A DNA stretch of 64,000 nt from Thiorhodovibrio winogradskyi (lineage in GTDB: Bacteria > Pseudomonadota > Gammaproteobacteria > Chromatiales > Chromatiaceae). The first letter of the stretch is position 1. Each line of letters starts with the position of its first letter. Shown here one piece after another: positions 9,757 through 19,275 of the stretch. The translations under genes were made by a program, and so were the position numbers. The DNA lies in assembly GCF_036208045.1 (NCBI RefSeq), contig NZ_CP121472.1:2553531-2617530 (forward strand), in the 5' to 3' direction. The notes under the pieces were generated by a model. It worked only from the letters and a program-made list of their open reading frames with translations. It had not been told where the DNA came from and did no database searches.

Positions 9757-11010
9757 ATGGTCAGTTTTCTTGCCTCACTCTGGCAGATTCTGCTTGAGCT
9801 TTCGCCCTCGCTGTTACTGGGGTTGCTCATCGCGGGTCTGATGCATGCCTACTTGCCCGATGGCTTCGTCCATCGTGGCTTGAGCGGCAATGATTGGGGC
9901 AGTGTCACCCGTGCCTCCCTTATCGGCGTGCCCCTACCTTTGTGCTCCTGCGGCGTGATTCCGACCGCCCTGGGACTGCGCAAGGAGGGCGCGTCCCCTG
10001 GAGCAACCACCTCGTTTCTCATTAGCACGCCGCAAACCGGGGTGGATTCCATTCTGGTTAGTGCCGCCTTTCTTGGCTGGCCTTTCGCGATCTTTAAGTT
10101 GATTGCTGCTTTCGTCACCGGAATTGTCGGTGGACTGCTAACGAATCGCTTCGCGCCCGCGCCGTTATTGGCGGGATCAGGTCACTCTGGGCTGGCTCCA
10201 GGGTCCGAAGGCGGGGATAAAAAGCGCGGTCTGCTCGGCGCCTTGCGCTATGCGGTCTTCGATCTGCTTGGCGCCATTGATCGCTGGTTGGTCTTTGGCA
10301 TCATCGCGGCCGCGCTGGTCACCACCTTGACGCCCGAGGACTTCTTCGCTAGTCAGAGTTGGTCGAGCGGCCTGCTTGGCATGCTGGTGATGCTTACTAT
10401 CTCGCTCCCCTTGTATGTATGCACCACGGCCTCGGTGCCCATCGCGGCTTCCCTGATCGCTGCTGGCTTGCCAGCCGGTTCGGCCCTGGTCTTTCTGATG
10501 GCCGGGCCAGCGACCAATATCGCCACCATCGGAGCGGTTTATCGCACCTTGGGCATTCGGGTGATTACCATCTACTTGGGCACTGTGATCCTAGCCAGTC
10601 TCGGCTTCGGGTTGTTATTCGATCAGATCCTCAATGTCAAACTGGGTGCGGTCGATGCGCATGCTGAGCACGCTGGCTGGCTCAGCTATCTGTCAACCGC
10701 GCTGCTGCTGGCTTTGCTGGCCTTGCTCGAGTATCGTCGCCGGCAGCAGCGGCAACTGGCACAACAGGCGGCGAATCAGATTGCCCGAGGCGGCGATGAT
10801 GTGCTGATGCTGGAAGTCACTGGCATGACTTGCGGACATTGCGTTGCCAGCGTGAAGAAGGCACTGGAGGCCATTGATCAGGTCGAGGAAGCCACGCCGG
10901 AACTCAGTTCAGGGCGGGTGTGGCTGCGAGCGTCCGGCGTTGAGTTCGCGAGCTTGCGCCAAGCGGTCGAACAGGCTGGATTTCAGCTCAAGATTTGCAG
11001 CACCGAATAG
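9757..11010 (+). CDS. SO_0444-type Cu/Zn efflux permease fused to an HMA metal-binding domain
   Basis: A 417-residue membrane protein of the DUF318/YraQ-like permease superfamily, closest in pattern to the SO_0444/SO_0445 copper/zinc efflux group. The permease part (about residues 1-325) has multiple membrane segments with the signature VPLPLCSCGVIPTALGLRK near residue 60 and a second half-repeat around SLPLYVCTTASVPIAASLI. The C terminus (about residues 345-417) is a heavy-metal-associated domain with MTCGHCVASVKKAL, whose CxxC would bind a soft metal ion. Export of copper or zinc is inferred from these motifs. Confidence 0.8.
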   Translation: MVSFLASLWQILLELSPSLLLGLLIAGLMHAYLPDGFVHRGLSGNDWGSVTRASLIGVPLPLCSCGVIPTALGLRKEGASPGATTSFLISTPQTGVDSILVSAAFLGWPFAIFKLIAAFVTGIVGGLLTNRFAPAPLLAGSGHSGLAPGSEGGDKKRGLLGALRYAVFDLLGAIDRWLVFGIIAAALVTTLTPEDFFASQSWSSGLLGMLVMLTISLPLYVCTTASVPIAASLIAAGLPAGSALVFLMAGPATNIATIGAVYRTLGIRVITIYLGTVILASLGFGLLFDQILNVKLGAVDAHAEHAGWLSYLSTALLLALLALLEYRRRQQRQLAQQAANQIARGGDDVLMLEVTGMTCGHCVASVKKALEAIDQVEEATPELSSGRVWLRASGVEFASLRQAVEQAGFQLKICSTE

Positions 11011-11121
11011 GTTACTTTCATCCCTGAAACGGGCATTAACAAGTCAAGGTGGCAGGCGCGACACATGATGTCATCTCCCGCAAGCAATTCTGTTGGCTGT
11101 TTGGATAGGAGCTCATCAAGC

Positions 11122-11532
11122 TTGAAGATCAAAAATCTGATGAGCAGCCCCGTGGTCACTGTCGAGATGGACGACAGCCTGGCGGTGGTGAAGGAGATCT
11201 TCGACAACACCCATTTTCATCATCTTGCCGTGCTTGAAGAAGGCAGGTTGTATGGCGTGCTCTCGGATCGGGATCTGTTCAAGGCCATCAGCCCTGGCGT
11301 TGGCACGCCAGCGGAGAGCAATCAGGATCGCGCGGCGCTTAGCCGTCGTGCGCACCAGATCATGTCGCGCCGTCCCGTTGTCATTGAGCAGGAACAGGAC
11401 GTGCGCGATGCGTTGCGCCTGTTTGAGGACCATCATGTTGCCTGCCTGCCGGTGGTCGATGGCGACGAGAATCTTGTCGGCATCCTGACTTGGCGCGATC
11501 TTCTGCATACCATGCGTTCTTTGCTGGCCTGA
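11122..11532 (+). CDS. CBS-domain pair protein
   Basis: A 136-residue protein made of two CBS domains (about residues 1-60 and 75-136), with the typical starts IKNLMSSPVVTVEMDDSL and QIMSRRPVVIEQEQDV and the GVLSDRDL and GILTWRDLL segments. CBS pairs bind adenine nucleotides and report energy state; no partner enzyme is fused here. The TTG at 11122 is preferred over an upstream ATG because AGGAG lies at 11107-11111 and the protein then begins at the first CBS strand. It is convergent with nrdB, 35 bp away; a palindrome, TGAAGCGCTTCA, sits at the junction. Confidence 0.8.
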   Translation: MKIKNLMSSPVVTVEMDDSLAVVKEIFDNTHFHHLAVLEEGRLYGVLSDRDLFKAISPGVGTPAESNQDRAALSRRAHQIMSRRPVVIEQEQDVRDALRLFEDHHVACLPVVDGDENLVGILTWRDLLHTMRSLLA

Positions 11533-11567
11533 TCGCAAAGGGCGCTCCTCATCTGAAGTGAAGCGCT

Positions 11568-13034
11568 TCAATCCCAGGACAGGGCGCCACCTGTCTGGTA
11601 CTCGGTGACCCGGGTCTCGAAGAAATTCTTTTCTTTTTTCAGATCCAGCACTTCTGACATCCAGGGGAAGGGGTTGGTCGCTCCGGGATAAGGCTCGGCC
11701 AGGCCGATCTGCGCGCAGCGCCGGTTGGCGATGAAGTGCAGATACTCCTTGAACATGGGGGCGTTCAGGCCCAGCACGCCGCGCGGCATGGTGTCTTGGG
11801 CGTATTGGGCTTCGAGCTCGACCGCCTCTGTGATCATGTCGCGCAATTCCTGTTTGAAGGCGCCGCTCCATAGATGCGGGTTTTCGAGCTTGATCTGATT
11901 GATGACATCGATGCCGAAGTTCATGTGCATGGACTCATCACGCAAAATGTATTGGAACTGTTCGGCGGTGCCGGTCATCTTGTTGCGCCGGCCCATGCTG
12001 AGCACCTGCACAAAGCCAACGTAGAAGAAAATCCCTTCAAAGATCACATAAAAGGCCACCATCTCGCGCAGCAGGCGGCGGTCATTGGCTGGGGTACCGG
12101 TTTTGAAGTGCGGATCGGCCAGATATTGAGTGAAAGGCAGCGCCCATTCGGCTTTGCGCGCGACCGAGGGCACTTCGCGGTACATGTTGAAGATTTCGCC
12201 TTCATCCAGCCCCAAGCTTTCCACCACGTATTGATAGGCATGGGTGTGCAGCGCTTCCTCGAAGGCTTGGCGCAGCAGATATTGGCGGCATTCGGGATTG
12301 GTGATATGCCGATAAACAGCCAGCACCAGATTATTGGCCACCAGGGAATCGGCGGTCGAGAAAAACCCCAGGTTGCGCTTGATGATGGTGCGCTCGTCCT
12401 CGGTCAGGCCATTGGGGTCTTTCCACAGGGCAATATCCGCATTCATGTTGATTTCCTGCGGCATCCAGTGGTTGGCGCAGGCATCCAGGTATTTCTGCCA
12501 GGCCCAGTCGTATTTGAAGGGGACCAACTGATTGAGATCGGCATGGCAGTTAATGATGCGCTTGTCATCGACGCGGATGCGCCCGGCGCCCATTTCCAGG
12601 TTTTCCAGGCCGGTCGCGCCGCCGGCCGGTTGGTTCTTTGATGCCAGTTTTGATGTCGGCTCTGATATGGGCGTTGTCGCGGCTGTCTTTCCGCGAGCCG
12701 GGCTGGCATCCGGAGTCTGCCAGACCCTGTCATCCTCATCGGGCAGCAATGTCGTTTGCAAAGGTAAGGGGTTGGGATTCACCACCGGGGCCGAGCCAGC
12801 GGTAGCCATCAGGGCGCTGTTATCAACCAGTCCCAGACCGGGGCGGGGTGTGGCTGGCGATGCAGCTGTGACAGTTGTGTCTTGTGCATCATGACCTGGG
12901 CTTTCTCTGTCGCGCCAGGCGCTGGATTCCGCTTCGATCTCCGCCGGGTTGTCCGCATCCGGATCGCGGGCAGCATCCAGATACAGTGGGTGACGGGGTT
13001 TTAGGTCGACAAGGGGGTCTTCCCAGTTCAGCAT
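11568..13034 (-). CDS. nrdB: Ribonucleoside-diphosphate reductase class Ia, beta subunit
   Basis: Radical-generating subunit of aerobic ribonucleotide reductase, working with NrdA to make dNTPs. The product from ATG 13034 (GGAG just upstream) is 488 residues. The ligand and radical set is intact: EEALHTHAY gives the glutamate, histidine and the tyrosyl-radical position equivalent to E. coli Y122, with [10 protein letters not shown] and [10 protein letters not shown] giving later ligands. Unusually, about 150 residues of polar low-complexity sequence (proline, alanine, aspartate rich) precede the catalytic domain. The longer upstream frame is not needed. Confidence 0.93.
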   Translation of the reverse strand: MLNWEDPLVDLKPRHPLYLDAARDPDADNPAEIEAESSAWRDRESPGHDAQDTTVTAASPATPRPGLGLVDNSALMATAGSAPVVNPNPLPLQTTLLPDEDDRVWQTPDASPARGKTAATTPISEPTSKLASKNQPAGGATGLENLEMGAGRIRVDDKRIINCHADLNQLVPFKYDWAWQKYLDACANHWMPQEINMNADIALWKDPNGLTEDERTIIKRNLGFFSTADSLVANNLVLAVYRHITNPECRQYLLRQAFEEALHTHAYQYVVESLGLDEGEIFNMYREVPSVARKAEWALPFTQYLADPHFKTGTPANDRRLLREMVAFYVIFEGIFFYVGFVQVLSMGRRNKMTGTAEQFQYILRDESMHMNFGIDVINQIKLENPHLWSGAFKQELRDMITEAVELEAQYAQDTMPRGVLGLNAPMFKEYLHFIANRRCAQIGLAEPYPGATNPFPWMSEVLDLKKEKNFFETRVTEYQTGGALSWD

Positions 13035-13107
13035 GGTTGGTTCTCCTGGGCTGTGGATGGTCGTCGGGAGGTGGCGGAAATCCTGTGGGTGGCCTCTGGT
13101 CTTAGGA

Positions 13108-16047
13108 TTACTGGCAGCTCTCGCACCCGGGATCGTCGATGGAGCAGGCGTTCGGGGCGCCTGCATGAAATGAGGCGCCATTGCCCTTGCCATTCGGCTT
13201 GCCACCATGGGCGGCGCGATAGCTGCCGCCAACGGCGCTTAACTGATTGGCGCGGTGGCTGTCGCTCATGGTCGATTTTTCAACATGGGTTGCGCCCATG
13301 GAACGCAGGTAATAGGTGGTCTTCAACCCCCGTGCCCAAGCCAGCTTATAGAGGTTGTCGAGCTTTTTGCCATTGGGCTCGCTCATATAGAGATTCAGGC
13401 TCTGGGCCTGGTCGAGCCATTTTTGCCGCCGCGCGGCGGCTTCGACCAGCCAGCGCGGGTCGATCTCAAAGGCGGTGGCATAGAGGGCCTTTAGCTCATC
13501 GGGAATGCGATCAATGGGCTGCACCGAGCCGTCGTAGTATTTGAGATCATTGACCATGACGCTGTCCCACAGGCCCAGGGCTTTGAGATCGGCCACCAGG
13601 TAGGGATTGACCACGGTGAACTCACCGGAAAGATTGGATTTGACGAACAGGTTTTGATAAGTCGGCTCAATGGACTGACTCACGCCGACGATATTGCTAA
13701 TGGTCGCGGTCGGGGCAATGGCCAGGCAGTTGGAATTGCGCATGCCCTGGGTGCGGACCTTCTCGCGCAGGCCAGTCCAATCCAAGGTACAGTCGCGGTC
13801 AACTTGCAGATAACCGCCGCGGCCCTGTTCGAGTAACTCCAGTGAGTCAATGGGCAGAATGCCCTGGCTCCAGAGTGAACCGGCAAAGCTGGTATAAGGG
13901 CCACGCTCGGCGGCTAGATCCGCGCTGGCCTCGATGGCGTGATAAGACAGGATCTCCATGCTCTGATCGGCAAAGCGCACCGCTTCTTGGCTAGCGTAGG
14001 GAATGCGCAGCTTAAAGAGCGCATCCTGAAAGCCCATGATGCCCAGTCCCACCGGGCGATGACGCAAATTGGAACTGCGTGCTTGGGGAACATTGTAGAA
14101 GTTGTAATCAATCACATTGTCGAGCATGCGCATGGCGGTGCGCAGGGTCTTTTTGAGCTTCTCGGTATCGAGTCCGCGCTCGCTCACATGGGCTGCGAGA
14201 TTGACGCTGCCCAGATTGCACACGGCAATTTCCTGGTCATTGGTATGCAGGGTGATTTCAGTGCAAAGATTGGAGCTATGCACCACGCCTGCATGCTGAT
14301 TGGTATAGCGCAGGTTGCAGGGATCTTTGAAGGCAATCCAGGGGTGCCCGGTCTCAAACAACATGGCCAGCATTTTGCGCCACAGATCAACCGCCTTGAT
14401 GGTCTTGCCGACCTTTAATTCACCAGCGGCGGCGCGCGCCTCATAGGCCAGATAGGCTTGCTCGAAGGCCAGCCCGGTCAGGTCATGCAGATCCGGTGTT
14501 TCATCGGGGGAGAACAGCGTCCAGTCGCCTTCTTCAGCGACGCGCTTCATGAACAGGTCCGGCACCCAGTTGGCGGTGTTCATGTCATGGCAACGGCGGC
14601 GGTCATCGCCGGTGTTCTTGCGCAGTTCCAGGAACTCCTCGACATCAATATGCCAGGTCTCGAGATAGGCACAGACGGCCCCCTTGCGCTTGCCCCCCTG
14701 GTTCACGGCCACGGCCGTGTCATTCGCCACTTTCAAGAAGGGCACCACGCCCTGACTCTTGCCATTGGTGCCTTTAATGTGGGCACCCATACCGCGAACC
14801 CGGGTCCAGTCGTTTCCAAGACCACCGGCGAATTTGCTCAGCAGTGCATTGTCCTTGATGGCGCCATAGATGCCGTCGAGATCATCGGGCACCGTGGTCA
14901 GATAGCAGGAACTCAATTGCGGGCGCACAGTGCCGGAGTTAAACAGGGTTGGCGTCGAACTCATCAAGTCGAAGCTGGAGAGCAAGTCGTAGAACTCAAT
15001 CGCGCGCGCTTCGCGGTCGATTTCATTGATGGCCAAGCCCATGGCGACGCGCATGAAAAAGGCCTGGGGCAGCTCAAAGCGCGTGCCGTCTTTGTGGATA
15101 AAATAACGGTCGTAGAGTGTTTGCAAACCAAGATAGTTGAATTGAAGGTCGCGTTCTGGCTTGAATGCGGCGCCGAGACGGTCGAGGTCGTAGCGGGTGA
15201 GCTCCGCGTCGAGCAACTCCAGCTCGGCGCCCCGCTTGATGTAGGCGCGGAAATAGCTTCCGTAGGTATTCGCCCAATCGGATGCTGACATTGTCATGCT
15301 TGGCAAGCCGAGAAAACCCAGTGCCTCCTTGCGCAGGCTTGCGAGTAGCAGCCGGGCGGCCACTTGACTGTATCCTGGTTCCCGCTCAATGAGAGCGCGC
15401 GCGGCCATGATGAGCGCTTGATCGACATCTCTCTCCGAGACACCATCGAACAGATTGCGGCAGGCATCATCCAGCACCAGTTGTGGTTCAACCGCATCAA
15501 GTCCGGCACAGACCTCGGTGACCAGCGCTGCCAGCGCCGCTTGATCGAGCGGTACCGAGCGTCCATCACTGAGGGTGACTTGGAGACCCTGGGTGGCCTG
15601 CACGGCTTCGGACTCTCGTACCCGGGCGGCACGCTCGCGCGCCCGAGAATCGCGATAAAGCACATAATCGCGGGCGACCTTATGCTCTCCGGCGCGCATC
15701 AGTGCCAGCTCAACCTGGTCCTGGATGTCTTCTATGTGCACGTTTCCACCGCCGGGCAGTCGACGGGTGAGGGCGGCCGTGACCTGTTCGGTTAGTTGCT
15801 CGACACGATCATGAACGCGGCTGGAGGCGGCGGCCTGGCCACCTTCGACTGCCAGAAAGGCCTTGGTCATGGCCACCTTGATTTTGTTTGGATCGAAATG
15901 GGTGACCTTGCCGTTGCGGCGAATCACCTGTACCTGCCCTGGCTTTGGTCCCAGCCCTGCCGGGGTCGCGAAGGGGGGCGCGACACCGGCCAGCGAAGGC
16001 TGCGGCGGAAGCTGTTCAACCGGGGCGGTGGGTGTCGCTGTGGTCAT
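13108..16047 (-). CDS. nrdA: Ribonucleoside-diphosphate reductase class Ia, alpha subunit
   Basis: Catalytic subunit, 979 residues from ATG 16047, which has GGAGGA upstream; the frame extends further but without support. A proline-rich leader of about 35 residues is followed by an ATP-cone ([20 protein letters not shown], about residues 40-130), which gives allosteric control, then the ten-stranded barrel with the substrate-binding and active-site cysteines ([26 protein letters not shown]). The C terminus [12 protein letters not shown] carries the CxxC pair that re-reduces the active site. nrdB follows after 73 bp. Control by NrdR and DnaA is suggested by upstream sites. Confidence 0.95.
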   Translation of the reverse strand: MTTATPTAPVEQLPPQPSLAGVAPPFATPAGLGPKPGQVQVIRRNGKVTHFDPNKIKVAMTKAFLAVEGGQAAASSRVHDRVEQLTEQVTAALTRRLPGGGNVHIEDIQDQVELALMRAGEHKVARDYVLYRDSRARERAARVRESEAVQATQGLQVTLSDGRSVPLDQAALAALVTEVCAGLDAVEPQLVLDDACRNLFDGVSERDVDQALIMAARALIEREPGYSQVAARLLLASLRKEALGFLGLPSMTMSASDWANTYGSYFRAYIKRGAELELLDAELTRYDLDRLGAAFKPERDLQFNYLGLQTLYDRYFIHKDGTRFELPQAFFMRVAMGLAINEIDREARAIEFYDLLSSFDLMSSTPTLFNSGTVRPQLSSCYLTTVPDDLDGIYGAIKDNALLSKFAGGLGNDWTRVRGMGAHIKGTNGKSQGVVPFLKVANDTAVAVNQGGKRKGAVCAYLETWHIDVEEFLELRKNTGDDRRRCHDMNTANWVPDLFMKRVAEEGDWTLFSPDETPDLHDLTGLAFEQAYLAYEARAAAGELKVGKTIKAVDLWRKMLAMLFETGHPWIAFKDPCNLRYTNQHAGVVHSSNLCTEITLHTNDQEIAVCNLGSVNLAAHVSERGLDTEKLKKTLRTAMRMLDNVIDYNFYNVPQARSSNLRHRPVGLGIMGFQDALFKLRIPYASQEAVRFADQSMEILSYHAIEASADLAAERGPYTSFAGSLWSQGILPIDSLELLEQGRGGYLQVDRDCTLDWTGLREKVRTQGMRNSNCLAIAPTATISNIVGVSQSIEPTYQNLFVKSNLSGEFTVVNPYLVADLKALGLWDSVMVNDLKYYDGSVQPIDRIPDELKALYATAFEIDPRWLVEAAARRQKWLDQAQSLNLYMSEPNGKKLDNLYKLAWARGLKTTYYLRSMGATHVEKSTMSDSHRANQLSAVGGSYRAAHGGKPNGKGNGASFHAGAPNACSIDDPGCESCQ

Positions 16048-16212
16048 GGTGGAAATCCTCCGATGGGTCAATGTCTGGGACGCATGGGCATTTGCCCACT
16101 GGCGGTTTTTTCGCGGGGTGATAGCTGTGCCCCAAGGTACCCAGGCAATAGATGACATATCCACTGGGGTATGTGGGCAGCATCGCGAGCAGGCGGCGCA
16201 AGTTTGGGCGAC

Positions 16213-16260
16213 AAACAATATCTAGTGTCTGGGTGGCATGTCAACCACAATATATTGTGG
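16213..16260 (-). promoter_or_regulatory. Pair of NrdR boxes upstream of nrdA
   Basis: Box 2 at 16245-16260 is a perfect palindrome, CCACAATATATTGTGG, close to the known NrdR consensus ACACWATATWTTGTGT. Box 1 at 16213-16228 (AAACAATATCTAGTGT) is a degenerate copy. They are offset by 32 bp, about three helical turns, as is usual for paired NrdR boxes. NrdR represses nrd genes when dATP/ATP levels are high. Confidence 0.75.
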
Positions 16261-16298
16261 ATAACTACAGTGATGGCTTCGGTAAGCCTTGTGGATAA
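16256..16298 (-). promoter_or_regulatory. Two DnaA boxes upstream of nrdA
   Basis: TTATCCACA, the strong DnaA box, occurs twice on the minus strand at 16256-16264 and 16290-16298, the first overlapping NrdR box 2. E. coli nrdAB is also controlled through DnaA boxes upstream of its promoter, which ties dNTP synthesis to replication initiation. Confidence 0.6.
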
Positions 16299-16452
16299 CC
16301 TGTGGGCCAAACAGGTGCGTAGCGCTCCAACGGCCCTTGATCAGGGGCTTTGGCCTGGCTAACGGATAACCCCACCGGGCTTGGGCGAGACAAGACGGCA
16401 CCTAGGGTGCGATACTTTTTTCCAGAACCAACAAAAAAGGAGGAGAGCGTCA

Positions 16453-17373
16453 ATGAACAACAGAAGATGGATAGGAGACGGCCAACTGAGGCCTGCGTTG
16501 GCGTGCGCTGTCATAGGCGGTTCGTTAGCGCACCGGGCATCTACCTGGTCGAGCTTGGCACTGCTGGTCGTGCTGACTTCGGCATGGGTGCCGGTCGTGG
16601 CTGGAGAGTTGGAGTTGGAGGCGGCGCTGGCGGAATATGAAGAAGCATTGTCAAAGCAGGCCGATCCGGAAAACGGACGCAAGGTCTACTTGACCTGCGC
16701 GGTTTGTCACCGCCCCGAGGGCTGGGGTACGGTCGATGGTGTCTATCCACAGATTGCCGGGCAGTTGCCGTCCGTCATCATCAAGCAGCTCGCGGATTTT
16801 CGTGCCGGCAATCGCGACAACCCGCTGATGTATCCCTTTTCAGTGCCGCGCATTCTTGGCGGCCCGCAGCAGATGGCCGATGTCGCTGCCTATGTGTCGC
16901 AACTGCCGATGACACCGCACAATGGCGTTGGACCCGGTGTGGATCTGGAGCTCGGCAAGCAGCTTTTCGGTGATCGTTGCGCCGAGTGTCATGGTGAGCG
17001 AGGGCAGGGCGATGCCGATGCGCATATTCCAGCCGTCGCTGGTCAGCATTTTTTGTACCTAGTGCGCCAGTTTGAAGCGATTCGCAGTGGCCAGCGCAAA
17101 AATGCCGATGAGGAAATGGTAAAGCAGATCAAAGGCTTTAGCGCTCGTGAGGAAAGCGCTGTGTTGGATTATGTCGCGCGCCTGCGCCCGCCGGAAGACA
17201 AGCTCGCGCGCGAGGGTTGGGCGAATCCGGACTTTCCCGGCTATGTCCGCGAGGCCATGCGCGGTGTCCCGCCGCTGCCGCCTTTCCCTGTGCGACCGCC
17301 AGAGCCGCCGCAACCGCCACAGCCACCAGCTTTCCCGCTGAGTTCTGACAGACCTCATGGTGTTGGCAATTGA
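16453..17373 (+). CDS. Dihaem c-type cytochrome, cytochrome c4-like
   Basis: A 306-residue protein from ATG 16453 with AAGGAGGAG upstream; the frame opens earlier but without a ribosome-binding site. A long N-terminal region with a hydrophobic segment at about residues 33-50 acts as signal or anchor. Two haem c sites are present, CAVCH at residues 82-86 and CAECH at 176-180, each in a class I cytochrome domain with later methionines (RDNPLMYPF; NADEEMVKQ) as candidate axial ligands. The last 30 residues are strongly proline-rich (PPLPPFPVRPPEPPQPP). It is probably a periplasmic electron carrier. It is divergent from nrdA. Confidence 0.85.
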   Translation: MNNRRWIGDGQLRPALACAVIGGSLAHRASTWSSLALLVVLTSAWVPVVAGELELEAALAEYEEALSKQADPENGRKVYLTCAVCHRPEGWGTVDGVYPQIAGQLPSVIIKQLADFRAGNRDNPLMYPFSVPRILGGPQQMADVAAYVSQLPMTPHNGVGPGVDLELGKQLFGDRCAECHGERGQGDADAHIPAVAGQHFLYLVRQFEAIRSGQRKNADEEMVKQIKGFSAREESAVLDYVARLRPPEDKLAREGWANPDFPGYVREAMRGVPPLPPFPVRPPEPPQPPQPPAFPLSSDRPHGVGN

Positions 17374-17587
17374 CAATGCCCAGCCTCGTGACCCTGGAAA
17401 CAATGGTTGCCTTTGTCCGGGTGGTCGGGACAATGCAAGGTGAGCGCGGAAATGCCTGGTCGGCAGCCGAGCCAGAACTTTCAGCGTTGCTGACACTGTC
17501 AGTCAGTGATGCGGTAACGCTGGCAATGGCTTGAAGGCTGGCTTAGGCATTGGCTGTTAGATTGGCACCAGAGAACTTGTTGCCCAA

Positions 17588-17809
17588 TTGAAGACCTTTG
17601 AGTTCAGCCTATGGATCCCACGCGAGGATCTGCTCGCCTTCTACGAAGGCCGCACACGCCGTATCAGTGTGTTGGCTAACAATGGCCAGCGTATCGAATT
17701 GCCGGCGGAGTTTTTTCGCCGCTTTGTCGATCATCGGGGTATCAAAGGGCGTTTCCGTGTGATCGTTACCGATGAACATCGCATGGTCGACATCCAGCGC
17801 CTCACGTAG
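17588..17809 (+). CDS. DUF2835 family small protein
   Basis: A 73-residue soluble protein with the pattern IPREDLLAFYEGRTRRISVLA, RIELPAEFFRRFV and GIKGRFRVIV seen in the gammaproteobacterial DUF2835 family; function unknown. The start is TTG, since no ATG lies in frame before the conserved part, and the ribosome-binding site is weak (AGAGAA). Confidence 0.75.
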   Translation: MKTFEFSLWIPREDLLAFYEGRTRRISVLANNGQRIELPAEFFRRFVDHRGIKGRFRVIVTDEHRMVDIQRLT

Positions 17810-18046
17810 GTGACAGACCATGAATCAAAGACTTCTAAATCCTGGTCGTCATCCGTTGTGCCAGCGAATGTAAAGGCGAATTAGACAGCCTTCTCGCCGA
17901 ACGGGTAAGATTCCGCCCTGGATCGGGTTTGGATCGGGAGGCTGTCGCGACCATCGGGGCTGGCTCGCGTACCCTGTTCGTCCAAGCAGGTTTTGTCCGC
18001 CTTCGCGCGATCCTGTCTCGCACCATTCTGCTTTCGGAGATTTCCT

Positions 18047-19201
18047 GTGCAGTCAACCGCCATTTTGGTCCTGGAAGACGGTTCCGTCTTCCGCGGGAGC
18101 GCCATCGGCGCGCCTGGGGAAGCCGCCGGTGAGGTGGTGTTTAACACTGCCATGACCGGCTATCAGGAGATCCTGACCGATCCGTCCTATCTACGTCAGC
18201 TTGTCACTCTCACCTATCCGCACATCGGTAACACCGGGGTGAATGATGAGGATCAGGAGTCGCCTCGGGTGCAAGCGGCTGGACTCATTGTGCGTGATGC
18301 GCCCATGGTGGCCAGCAACTGGCGCCGCCAGCAGGATCTGGGAGAGTATCTGCGCGCGCAGGGCACGGTCGCCATCAGCGAGGTTGACACCCGCCGCCTG
18401 ACGCGGCTGCTGCGCGAAAAGGGCGCCTTGAGTGGCTGCTTGCAGGCAGGCGACGGATTGGATGAGCCCAGCGCGCTGCGCAAAGCGCGGGACTTTCCCG
18501 GGCTGAAGGGCATGGATTTGGCACGGGAGATCAGCACGCCCGAAGCTTACAACTGGACGGAAGGCGTCTGGCAGCTTGATGCCAGTCGGCGCGAAATCGA
18601 CGCAGCTGCCCTCCAGTCGGGGGATCCCTTGCGCGTGGTGGCCTACGATTTCGGCGTCAAGCGCAACATCCTTCGCATTCTGGTAAGCCTGGGTTGCCAG
18701 ATCACCGTGGTGCCCGCGCGAACGCCCGCCGCGGATGTTCTTGCCATGAACCCCGATGGTGTCTTCCTGAGCAATGGTCCCGGCGACCCGGAGCCCTGTG
18801 ATTACGCCATCACGGCGATCCGCGAACTGCTCGATAGCGACATGCCGCTCTTCGGTATCTGTCTTGGTCATCAATTGCTCGGGTTGGCCTGCGGTGCCCG
18901 CACGGTGAAAATGAAATTTGGCCACCATGGTGCCAACCATCCTGTGCAGGACCTGGCAAGCCGCCGGGTGATGATCAGCAGCCAGAACCACGGTTTCGCG
19001 GTCGATGAACAAAGTCTGCCGGAGACTGTCATGCCAACGCATCGCTCGCTGTTCGACGGCTCCTTGCAGGGCATCCACCATCGCGATCATCCGGCCTTCG
19101 GTTTTCAGGGGCATCCGGAGGCGAGCCCTGGTCCGCATGATATCGCGCCGCTGTTCGCGCACTTCATCGACCTGATGCGCGCGCATCGCCGCGCCGCCTG
19201 A
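18047..19201 (+). CDS. carA: Carbamoyl-phosphate synthase small subunit
   Basis: Glutamine amidotransferase subunit that supplies ammonia to CarB for arginine and pyrimidine synthesis. The product is 384 residues from GTG 18047, which has CGGAGA upstream and gives the usual family length. The N-terminal small-subunit domain begins [15 protein letters not shown]; the class I amidotransferase triad is intact, with the nucleophile Cys in [12 protein letters not shown] and His/Glu in [14 protein letters not shown]. carB follows after 74 bp, forming the usual operon. Confidence 0.96.
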   Translation: MQSTAILVLEDGSVFRGSAIGAPGEAAGEVVFNTAMTGYQEILTDPSYLRQLVTLTYPHIGNTGVNDEDQESPRVQAAGLIVRDAPMVASNWRRQQDLGEYLRAQGTVAISEVDTRRLTRLLREKGALSGCLQAGDGLDEPSALRKARDFPGLKGMDLAREISTPEAYNWTEGVWQLDASRREIDAAALQSGDPLRVVAYDFGVKRNILRILVSLGCQITVVPARTPAADVLAMNPDGVFLSNGPGDPEPCDYAITAIRELLDSDMPLFGICLGHQLLGLACGARTVKMKFGHHGANHPVQDLASRRVMISSQNHGFAVDEQSLPETVMPTHRSLFDGSLQGIHHRDHPAFGFQGHPEASPGPHDIAPLFAHFIDLMRAHRRAA

Positions 19202-19275
19202 AGCAGCCTTTCTGATCGTCATTACCCATACTTCATCCTCAACCCCGCCATCGCCGTGCCAGCAAGGGCCAGTTC

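Noticed and set aside
18191-19222. 343-codon minus-strand frame opposite carA
   Set aside because: Lies wholly antisense to an intact carA in GC-rich DNA; no ribosome-binding site and no family pattern.
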